Shown: positions 33,501 to 45,500 of the stretch, piece by piece
Layout: each line of letters begins with the position of its first letter
How positions within the stretch are numbered: the stretch's first letter is position 1
From: Branchiostoma floridae
Lineage: Eukaryota; Chordata; Leptocardii; Amphioxiformes; Branchiostomatidae
Reading direction: 5' to 3'
DNA: 64,000 nt
NCBI RefSeq assembly: GCF_000003815.2
Contig: NC_049990.1
Span: 21,407,026-21,471,025, forward strand
The notes under the pieces: model-generated
Told to the model about the DNA's origin: nothing
What the model saw: only the letters and a program-made list of their open reading frames with translations
Databases searched by the model: none
Translations under genes and position numbers: made by a program

Positions 33501-36500
33501 CACTAACAAGAATAATAAAGATAGAGCAAAGCACAGGTATAAAAAGTTCAAGCAGAAATTGCCAAATCTTACCAAAACCTAACTACAAAGCAGTCTTTCC
33601 ATCATAAAAATTACTCTTTAAACAGAGGTTGAAGGGGCAGATTGTGACCTTTTCCTTACATGAAACCCTTTTCTTCAGATAACCTCACTAGCTGCAAAAG
33701 ATGGCCTATAACTAGTATAAGAAAAAGTTTATGATTTTCCCCAACAACCTCTGCTTGGAGAGTACATTAATAAAGCCTTACCTTTCGCAGTGTTAGTCAA
33801 GAGTTGTGCACTTTCTTTTCTCTGTAAAAGTTCAACAAGCCTCTCTGCCAAACTGTTCACATCCCCGTCTTTCACGTCCTTCCATTGGTAAAGACTCTTG
33901 AAGCACGACTTCAAATCTTCCTTGATGTCCTGACTCATGAGGACTAACTCTATGACATGTGACATGGGCCCATCTTCCAGTGCGGGGCCACTTCTCTGGA
34001 GCACCAGCGGCCAGACTGAGACTATGGTCAGGACTCTGTCCACTGGGGAGAACAGCTTTTCTCGCAGAATGTCGTAGACGAGAATTCTTACCGGCTCAAG
34101 GTTTCCTAAAAAAAATTAATTACAACAAACAGCGTAAGAGAAATACTTAAGTGTAGTAGCTTATTAATAAGGCAAAATGGCGGGACACTTAGTGAATAGA
34201 GCTGTGCACCTAAACAAATCTTAGGTACAGGTTTGGACCTGTACCTGTACCTGTACCTGTACCCTGTACCTGAACTATTATAGTCAATCTGTAATATATC
34301 TACCAAACTGTCATATTTTAGAGGTACACTGTCATCTTTGTATGACAATTCACATATTTCAACCTCAAAACATTTATAAGTTTGTAATCTCTACTTGTTT
34401 TCTGAATATTCAATTGGCAGGTTGCCAAATTGTCATCTTTCAGATGGGATTTAATTATCTATAGTCTGAAAAAGTGGTGTCCAATAGTGATTTAGTTTGT
34501 TTAGGTACAGGTATACAAGGTATTCAGGTCTGGACCTTTATCTCAACAATTTTACAGGTGCAAGTACATGGTTTAGGTATACAACCCTAAATGCAATACA
34601 GATTTTACCAGAAGAAAAGTAGAAAAGAGAAACTTTAACAATATTATTATTATTTTTTTTTACATTTTGTACAAGTTGCATAGCAGTAGATTACTGGAAT
34701 GTACCACTGTCCATATATATTAGGGGTGTACAGGACTTACCTGTTAGCCTACACAACCCTGTATACAGCCTACAGGTGGCCAACAGGTGCTCTGTCCTGA
34801 TGTTCCTCCTGATCTCCGTCGACAGGGCGCGGCTTACTCGATTGACCAGACCCTTCCACTTGACCAGCTTGGCCAGGTAGGTCACCCTGCCCAGTATGGC
34901 CATCTCTGCTGTGGTCATGATGGGCAGTTTACTTCCTGTTTCACACATCGTCTTCACAGCTGGGAACAGGTCCACTCTGGCCCCCTCACTCTGCAGTATA
35001 TACTGAAAATGTACAGAGAAGCATTTAGAATAGAAGGTACACATTTCATCATACACATACATGTAAACTAATATTATAATGTCTAAAGATGCTAGTCTTA
35101 AACAATATAGTTATTTTGGGTAAAATGAACTTTTCTGTTTACCTTATTATTAGCCATTATGAAAATTGTGAATTTTTGAAGCTCAACGAACTATAAAATC
35201 TACACTTACTGTAAAAGTTTTGGTTTTTGTTGTGGTTTGATGTTCATGGTTTTCACAGTGACCTCTTCACAACAAACTTAAAACTACCACAGAAATGCTT
35301 GTTTTGTCTCATGCACTCATTACCCCATTGTTTGACTTTCAACCATGAACTTAAAACCACCACAAACTCTATTTTCTACCTGCCCCCCCCCCACAAACAA
35401 AAAGAGTCTATAGTACTTACCTCCATGATGATGTTGACAGCACCTGTTAAAGTAGCTCCCCCTTGTGTGTTGCTCATGTACTGCAGCACATGGTCAGCTG
35501 TCAGTTTGTCTGTTGGTCCTGTCTTGAGTCTCTTCACAGCTCTTCCCTCCAACCCCTCATCATCACTTTCACCAGTGATCTCACCATCTTCTATATCTCC
35601 ATCCAGTCTCCTTTTGTTTGTATCACTGACAGCAGGGACATCTTTCTGTACAACTAAATGTTCTGCAGCATTCAAGACTTCACTAATATTTGACTCTCCT
35701 CCCTTAATTCTCTCATGAGGATCTTCTTCCTTTTCTCTGGACATCCCCGGTGTCTTCTTTTCCTTCTCCTTGTCTTGGAGTGGGAAGGACTGTCCTTTCT
35801 TCTTTCTTTCTGTTTTTGTCTGCTTTAGAGTTTGTCTTGAACTCTCTTCAGGAGTAGCAGTTATCTCTTTGGTAACCTCTTGGCCATTTTGTGAACAACT
35901 TGGCGTATCAAAAGTTTTATTGGCATTCTCTTCACCAGTCTTTGAATTTGAGGCATTTCCAGGTTTGCTTTTCAGTTGTTGATTGTTGGGCTTGACAGGC
36001 AAAGTTGTAGGTCTTGGATTTCCCTTTGCACTCTTCTGTTTATCTTGCACAGTGGTGCTTTTCTTACCACTCCTCCAGGCAGTCTTTTCACTCTGAACAA
36101 ACAGGATCGCTCGTTTCTTGCTAGAATTGTTCATGCTGAGAGACCTCGCAGCACCCCTACCTCTGTTTGCTTTTGGTTTCACCTGCACAGCTCCCTTTGG
36201 AGCAACGGACCGGAACACGCATGGAGAGGGGTGAGGGTTCTCTGTTGTCGGTGATGTAGCATCCTTGGAGGAAGCACTTTGGGACGTACCATCCTCACCA
36301 CGGGGGGTAACTTGTAAGGGTGATACCACTGGAGGCAGAGGGGTTTCTCTGAGGGGAGAGATTGGCACCTGCTGGGATGGAGACAGACCTGGTGATGCTG
36401 ACCTCCCCCATGGCGAGGGTGGAAGTGGGGAAATGGGAGCTTCCAAGAGGAAAGGAGACACTGGCAGAGGAGAGAGTGCCAGGGATTCAAAAGGTGAGGG

Positions 36501-39500
36501 TGGGAGGGGGGAGACAGGGGATGTGGATAGACTGCTGCGACTGGACCTGTTTGATACGTGTGGACTAACCCTCTCAGGTAAGCTCACACCAGGCTGCTCT
36601 CTTATAAACACTTCTGCAGCACCTTGGTGCTCTTGTGCATTTACTGCCCTGTTCTGTGCACCATGTGTGACTTCAGTCTCACTCTCTGACAGCTCCCCTT
36701 CCTCCATAGTATCCTCATCACATGCTAACTCCTGTTCTTCGGCTACCACCAAGTTAGAATTGTCGTTCTGTTTTACTTGATCTGGGAGCTCATCATTTAA
36801 TTCTATCTCCTTGGGTACCTCCTGGATAGGGTTATCCTTAGTACTGCCTTCCTTTCTTAGTTGATCGGAAAGCTCATCTATACTTACTTGTACATGTGGC
36901 TCTTGGGATATCTGTTGGTCAGTGGTATGGCTTGTATTACCATCCTTTGTTGCTTGACCTGGAAGTTCACCTGCATTTGCTACCTGCTCTACAGCAGTCA
37001 CATTGTTCTTTTCAGCAGATATTTCTCCAGTGCACAGTTCTCTACCCTGTCCAACATTTTGTTGCTCCACAGCTGATGGCATAACCCTTTGCAGTTCTGT
37101 CCTTTGTGATGGTTTGTCCAACGGTTCCAACAAAACAACAGCAACTTTATTGATTGGGTGTCTCGTATTTGATGCAGGTATTTCTTTCGCACACACTTTG
37201 GAACTCTTCTTGTTTTCTTCTTCCTTTGACATCTGGTGTTTAGAGTTATTATGCAGTTCAGCTTTTGGCACAGTTTTCTCTGTGACCATCTGTGGTGCTA
37301 TGTCTAACACTGGTGTAATATTTGTTTGTGTTGTGCATTTCTCTTTATCTGATACACCACCTTCTAACTTTCTGTCTCTGGCAGTATCTTCCATTCCCAA
37401 GCATTTGGGTGACTTTTTTGGTATAGCAGGCTTGGCTACACTCTTCTGTGTATGAGTGTTTGTCGTTTTTTCTGATGACAAACTTGCCCTTTCTGACTTT
37501 CTAGTCGACCTCCTTGGTGTACCACCTTTGGGAATGTTGTCCTTTGCATCCACATCAGACAGGCTCTTTTCTGAAGATGAACTTCTGCTCCTTGTTCTGG
37601 AGCTCGGACCAGGTAAGGGACTTATCAACTTGGTCTGCAACCTGGTTACCCTCTTGGGAGAGACGTCCCCCTCCCTGTCTGATGAAGAGCTGTCTCTTCT
37701 GCCTCCAGGGTTGACCTTGCCGCCATGACGTTGTGACCTTGTAAGCGGCCTCCTGAACTCCGGGGAATCAGAACGTGGTTGTTCTTCGGCTTCCTGATCT
37801 GATTCAGCTGAAATGATGTTGGAAGGCTCTTCCTTTACTGATGATGCATCAGGAAGATCCATATGAGGTAAAGAAATCTTTGGCTCAGAGTTTGTATTGT
37901 TTTCCACTTCACTACTACAGATTTTGTCAAGGCCAGATGACTCTTTGTTGTCTTCTTCACAATGCACTTTCACCTCTTCAACTTTGTCACTTTCTTCCTC
38001 TTCTATGCTGTTGTTCAATTTTGTGTTGTCCACTGATTCCTTTTCTTTCTTATCCTTTTCATCCAAGTCTTTCCTTGCTGTCTGTTCCAGCAATGTGTCA
38101 GTGATTTCGTTGACGATATTTGTCTTGTTATATGTATCTTCTGGCTCTATTCTTTCATCTACTTTGTCAGTTTTACTTCCATACCTTGATCTAAGTGCAT
38201 ATTGGGCTCTAGGAGACTTCACTTTCTTCACCACAAGTCTATCACATGTATCTGACTCTGACTTGTTTTTCTTTCTTGATGAGGCATCATCATCAGTTTG
38301 ATCTTGTTTCACAGAGTCTTGAGACCGTGACCGCAAAGGATATCTAGATGGGGTTGCTCCTGGTGTCTTTGTTGTCTTTGGAGAAATAGGGACCTCTACT
38401 TTTCCTCTCGTTTTCCTCTCTTCTTCAGTTATCTCCTCCTCTGAAAGGGATCCTGATGCAGAACACAGCCTGGCCTTACGTGATGGAGAGACCAAATCCT
38501 CAGCACCATCTTTGACCTTCGTCTCACTTTCCTGGTCTTTTTCTGGTGAGGAATCGGACTCACTGTCACTCAGATCCTCCACTTCTCCAAACCAAGAGCG
38601 GCAATCATTCTCAATGAATTCTTTGCTTGATTCTTTAGGTGGTGTGGCTTTTTCCTCTGTTTCAGCCTTAGCTTTTGCTGCTCTCCTCAGAGGTGGCCTT
38701 CCTCTTCCCCTTTTGCCACCCCGACTCGGAACTTGACTTCGCTCCCTCGTGAGTTTCTGAGGACTCGAGCTGTTAATACAATCTCTAGGAGACCATTTAA
38801 CTGCAGTCTTTCCCTTCTCATCAGTAACATTCACTGTTGGTTTTACGGCATTAGGCCTAGATGGTCTATTGCGACTGTTGTTCTTGACAGGAGAAAGCTT
38901 TGGTGGATCGTTTGCGTCATCATCAACGACATCCATGTCTGTGCCTCCAAGAAGTTCGTTCTCGATTCTGTCTGCATCATCGTCCATGTCACTGTTGTCA
39001 GCAGAGCTGTCACTTGTGGAGGAAAACTGGAAAAACAATTTTGCAGATATGAGTCACAGGGATTTAGTTAGTAAGCAAGAAGAGATGATATAGTTTTGAG
39101 TTTTTGAGAGCACAATAAGAGAGCACAATACTCTAAGCAATAAATTTTCTCAAACATTTTCTGTAACATATTTTGTTACATAGTGATGTATGTGTGTAGG
39201 TGAATAAGGGTAGGGTAGTGTTGAAAATGGAAAAGGAGTGCTTAATATAAATATTCCAGTTAGTTAACATGTTGCAGTCTAGTAATTTACTAGCATGTGT
39301 CTAGGGTATGGAAGTGTTAGCAATGTGAACAGCTTAGTACATAGTTCTCACAACTATCTATAAAATTATGATTATTGATTTAGGCATAAAAATGTGGAAA
39401 GAAAGCAACAACAAACAATTCTCTGAATGTTCAGCAAAAATTTTAGGACGATACTAGTCAGTCCTTTTGTTCCCATAGATATGCAAATGTATTTCAATTG

Positions 39501-42500
39501 CTACCAAATGATACAAACGTCATACTGTATTGTTTGACCTACATGAACAAATGAGACAAAGTTTCTCACCCTATCTTCTCTTCTACATGGGGCTGGTGTA
39601 GGCGGGAGGGGAGACAAGGGTGACATCAGCATGACAGGAGACATAACACCCCTTTTTGTCACGTTGGACCAGTCCATTTCTTCCTCATCACTAGGAGTAT
39701 TGGAGCAGCTCATTGCACTGGCAGGGGGTGGCGCAGCTCGCTTGGGTGTTCTGGTACGGGTATTATGGCTTCTTCTGGTCTGTTTTGCTGGGGTTATCAC
39801 AGGAACATGTGCAGATGTTCCATCTGTGAAAAGCAGGCACCACAGTTCATTAACAATACGGAGAGGGAGAAAGATTCATCTTCTGTACAGTAAAATTTGT
39901 CAAATGAAACAGGGAAAGATTGCAAGTATTGTCAACGTCTTTCACAACTTCCTCAACAGGCAGCTCAGACAGATCGTAAGGATCCAAGGTTTTTGCCGCA
40001 CACAACTGACAAACAACAACAAAGCGACAAGCAAGGTACAGCTCGACATTTGTGTGAAATTTAGGTCAAGTGGTCTAGAGAAGACGTCATTATTGCGTTT
40101 GCCTGGCTGAAAAGTGCCCGGATGACCCAGAATATGGCGTCACCTCCTATTGGAGACGGATCGAGCAGTACAGCGCAAAGTTCAAACATTCGCAAATGCA
40201 AATTTTTCAATGACCTAATGTAAACAAGGTGAGAAATCAATTCCGAGGGATATTCGCCAAGGGAAAGTAGAGAAATGTTTTTGACCCTCTCCTTTAAAGT
40301 ACCATTTTGTTATATTATAGAAAAAAGGGGGAGTAATCAAACTTAATCTATATTGTTTGCAAAAATTGACCAGCGCTGACAATGACCATGTGGCCTCATC
40401 AATTACAAGGGGTTGAGTGTAGTATTAAATTGTGAACATTACCTTGTTGTTGTATTTTGGAATTCTGCTCCTGAAGACCATCTATCATGACCTAAAACAC
40501 AAACATTTTTACATTACACAATCTATATGTACTGAGGAAAAACCAGGAAATCATCATTAAAGTTTATACCTAGGCACAAAGAGAGCTTTGATAGTTAAGA
40601 TTAGTAGAATGTTGTACCTTTGCTCTGTCTAGCTCTCTCTCTAGGCCTCTGTTCTTCCTTTTCTCTGATGCAAGATCAGCTTTCAGCTTGGCCAGGTCCT
40701 CTGTGCAAATCAGAATGTCATCAGGACACAGTCATAGAAAATCCCAACACTGACTAATGTTAATATCACAACAGATTACCTAACACTTTTGTTTACTAGT
40801 ATTGCACGGAATCCCAAAATCCCAAACCGGTGCTGTCCAGCATTGTTGCACCACCCGGATAATTGCAGAAATACACTGGCAAAAGGGGCATGCAATTAAA
40901 TGGCTTTTACTGTATAAGAACAAGAACATGAAGTGTTTAAGACCGTTTTGTTAAAGACTTGGTACATGTAACATCAATTTACATTTCTTATCACTTGTAT
41001 CTTTATTCTGCACAGTTAAGAATTTCAAAACATACCTTGCAGCTTGGCAGTAGAAACCTTCTTCTCACTGCAATAAAAATGCACAACATTGTAATATGAT
41101 TCATATTTTCCAAATTGGGCAAAACCATCATATTTGGTCATATGCTATAAAGCTTTCAAAGATTGTAATAAAGATTTGCAGCATGCAATAGACCAGTACA
41201 AGTTTTGACAACAACAATCCTTTCATACTGTTAAAATAGGCAGAACGTACTTGGAATTGTTGGCCTCCCTCTCAGCCTCTTCATCTTCAAACTTCTTTAT
41301 CACCTCCCTGTATTGCTGGCATAGACCCTGGTGGGACACAAGCATTAATCGTATCAGTCATCCAACATTTCAGAAAAACACATTTTCAAAAAAACACATG
41401 ATTGTGTGTGTGAGTGAAGCATAGCAATCCAGACAATTAATACAATCTCACGTGGATGCATGCACTGTATCTGTATTGGTTTCATGGCATTTCTTTCATT
41501 AACTACTCTTTGGCATAACATTCAAGATTCTGGTACATCATTTAATCTACTAGCCTGGGTATCATCCTCCACAGTAACCGCTGGCTCAATCTTTTTTCTA
41601 GCAAGCAGAAAAATTGAGCAAACATTTACTATGGAGGATGGTACCCAGGATATCCATCTGCTTTGACGATGGTTGAAGAGAAAACTGCCCAGTAACACCA
41701 GGAGTGTTCCCCACCTCACTGGCCCTGATCCTGTCCCTTGCCTCCTCCACTTCTGCCTTGCACTTCTGCTGGCTCTCCTCAAGTTCCTGCTTCCTCTGGA
41801 ATAAAGAAACTATTTGTAGCTCTTACCCTTTTTTTTGCTAATAGAAAACCTTCATAGACTTTTTAGGTCACAGGATACATTGAACAAACTTTCAAGTTGT
41901 TTACTTTGAACATACATACACATTGTATGCTCTGATTGATATTTTTCACAAGGCTAATACGTTAAAATCTCACCTTTTTAAGAGGCTCCATTTCCTTCAG
42001 GGCACTGTCCAGCTGCATTTGGAGGGTCTCACAATGTCTGAAGGGCAGAGGTTAGAGGGCAAAGGTCACTAATAACAGTCTCATACAAAGTGTAGAATAA
42101 AAACTTAAGCCGTTAAGGTAGCTATTGTCAAAAAGGGCCTAAAAAAAAAAAAAAAACACTTAATGTGAATAGTTAAGAAACAGACAGTATGCAAGTATAT
42201 TACATTACTACAGTAAAAATATAGAAACTAACCTTTCCGTGGATATTAGCTGTCGTGTTGCCTCCTCTATTTTCTGACGCTGAATGTCACATTGTAAACA
42301 CAAACGTCAAGGAAAGACAAACAATCAACACCAAATCAATCTGGCAGCAGCTCATACACAGATTTTTGTCCACGAATGTCGCTTTGCTCATAGCTATGAT
42401 CACGCAGTTAACTTATTCAGCTTTCAAAATCCTTCTATATGAATTGGAAGAATCCTTCGACAAATGTGAAACTAAGCTGTTTTGATATGAAGCTTATATA

Positions 42501-45500
42501 CACACCAACAAATCATTATGATCCAACAGCGTGATTTAAAAATTATACAAATGCATACTTCAGCCAATCAAATGGAGCTCATCAACTGTTAACCTTTAGC
42601 ATACTATGGGTGACTAAGTGCCACCTTCAAACTGCTTCTGTACACTGCTACAGCAGCAAAAAGGTTAACACACTAGACAATGTTGTTATTCATGCAGTAT
42701 ATATGCAAATCAATTGTCTACATGACGTAGTTGTTTCACACAAGTGTGAAGATATATTGTATTCATGGTCATAACGTGTTTTGTGATTTTGCAGTTGGCC
42801 AAAGACATGTACTTGTTTGAAAACTTGTTGAAAACTTTCCCAATACCGAATACAGTCATTGTGTCAATCATTGTTCTTGAGGTTTTCCATCGTCTTCTTC
42901 TGTTAATACTGCTTAGCCCCTATTGCAGGGATCATTCAGCAGTATCGACCAACAACATAGATCTGTTGTTACAATTTGAACTGAGTCCAGAATTTCCTGA
43001 GTTACCACGTTTCCACTTGTATGAAACCAGCTGTACTAAATGTTTGTAAGGCAGGTGAACTCCTAAAGGCACAGGTGTTGGAAGCTGGGATGAACAGTTT
43101 CCGTGGTGACAGAGAATCCTGAGCTCCTATTGGACTGATTTTCATAGTGATAAAGAATCCTGAGTTTTGATTGGACAGACATTTAAAGTGATTAAGAATT
43201 ATGAGTTCTGATTGGACTGGTTTTCATAGACATGTTAATGAATCCTGAGTTCTTATTTTCATAGTGATTAAGGATCCTGATCTCCTATTGGACTGATTTT
43301 CGTAGTGATTAAGCATCCTTGGATTTGATTGGACTGGTTTTCATAGTGGTAAAGAATCCTGAGCTTTCAAATCTTCCAAATCCCGGCTTAGACTGTGAAT
43401 AGCCTCAAGTTTGCTTGTTTTTGGCAGGAGGCCCAAACAGCCCCTGACAGCGAGAGATAAGTACATGCAATTGGCAGGCTAGTTGTTGGGACTGATATAC
43501 ATCTCAGTTTGAAAACATTTCTACCTACCTATGCAGGCCCCATATAGATGACTTTAAAAATGCCAGAACAAACTAAACATTAAGGAGAGTATGTAAATCT
43601 GTATTGCAATCAATAACCATGAGTCACCACCGGCCTGTGCCTTTAGACTGCCCATACCAAATACCAACTTTTAAGTCAATATGCAAATACATACCTGTGT
43701 ACGATGCAAATCATTTGGAAAGTTCCCATCATGCCACAGTGCAAGCATCCCACAATTCCACCACAGGGAACCAGAGGATTTTGGTGGTGACAACAATATG
43801 AGGAGAGACAAGATGAAATTCCATCTCATATTTATGCTACATTCATGATAATGTATAATTATGTACATACCAAACAAGCACAAGATGGTAGGAAGAGCAG
43901 CATAGAATGCCATGCTTCAACAACTGCATTTCTTGTGCCACTTTGCAAATGAAATGGACCTCATTGTATGTTCAATTTGTCCATATGTTCTTGAGATTTT
44001 TGACACAAGAAGTTGGTATATTGAAAGACCAGTGCAACAAATGTACTGCATTTGTCATTAATATGCACATGGCAATATATACCAACAAAAAAATATTAGT
44101 CCGAGGAACTTTTCTTGAGTAATCAGAAATAACATTTAAGAATAAAAGCTCCACCTGATATTTCTGTTTTGAAATATCTCTGTATCATAACTGTCTGGGA
44201 AAGTGAAATATGCAGAAATAGACTGTTTCTTGTACCTACACTCCAAACACCAGTAATGATATTGTGTTCATTAAGATAAATTTCTCATTGACTAAGCAAG
44301 TATGCAAATATACATTAAGCAGCATCCGGTGTGAGGAGTGTATTCAGGGTACCTTATCCTACCATCTCAATAACTTACAATGTAATGCAACGGTAGTAAA
44401 AACAAAACTACTGATGTATAGGCTACACTAAATCTATATACACATGTAATGATGTATTAATCATTATGGCTGAACCAAAGAATCACACCAATTTATGATA
44501 GTAAACTTCTTCAACATTCCATTACTTTCTTACTTAGGTCTTTCTGTAATGCAAATGTGAATTTTTTTTTAAAGGAAATCAGTGTTGATGGTCGCAAGGT
44601 ATGTAAAATTGACAAGCTTAAAGAATTAATTTATGGCTGTATTATAACTTATATCCATGTCATTGTATAATTATGTAGTGTGTGTTGCCCCTGAACCATA
44701 TGTAAGACGTAAACTGGTTTACATATTTGAGGATATCTTGAGCTTTGGCGTTGTATCTGGCCTTATACTCAGCATTCTGCTTCAACAGCAAGCTGTAAAA
44801 CAACACAAACAAAACAGTTAATTCTCATTTTCCTTCTTACTACAACAGGCCTCTCCAGTCTTTCATACACTACTGATTTCCAGATACATTCAAATTGTGA
44901 TTTTACTGGAGAGTCACAACAAAACTCATCATGTCAACATCAATGATGTAACAGTGGCATTCAAGCACCCCCTACTAACCAGTCCAACGGGTCTGGATCT
45001 TTGGCCTAGTGGTTATGGCATTGGTAAGTAAGCTGGCGGGTCCTAGTTCGAATCCCGGGAGCTAGGAGAGTCGTTTGCACTTCCTTCTAGTGCCTCAGTA
45101 CATGTACCATGTCTCTAAAACAATCACTTATTCAAAGAAGCATATACTTCCCAACAGACCTTTCCCTTGCATCTGGCAAGTTCCCATCCATGATCCTTCA
45201 TTTTGACAGACAAAATGGTTCTATTTACTATGATTGAAAAGTTTGAAATTAGGTCAACCATCAAGTCACATCAGGAGCTGACATGACAGGAAAAATCTTA
45301 GGGCTCCAAAACCTAGCCTGACTAAACCGCGCTCCTAGTGGCCAGTCCAATAGTTGCCGCCATGGGGGTCATTAACCCAAGCCAGCGAAAGATTGTGTTG
45401 ACACAGGCTAAGAAAACCCTACCACCCAATAGGACTTACTCAGTGGAGATAACTCTCTGTTTGACTGCTAGCCAGACTCTCTTATGTTCAGCCTCCTTGT

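Noticed and set aside
36265-36780. 171-codon plus-strand frame
   Set aside because: Antisense shadow of the ICE1 large exon.
44995-45075. tRNA gene on the plus strand
   Set aside because: Box A and box B are good but no acceptor stem pairs and the anticodon arm is unclear; better explained as a SINE head.
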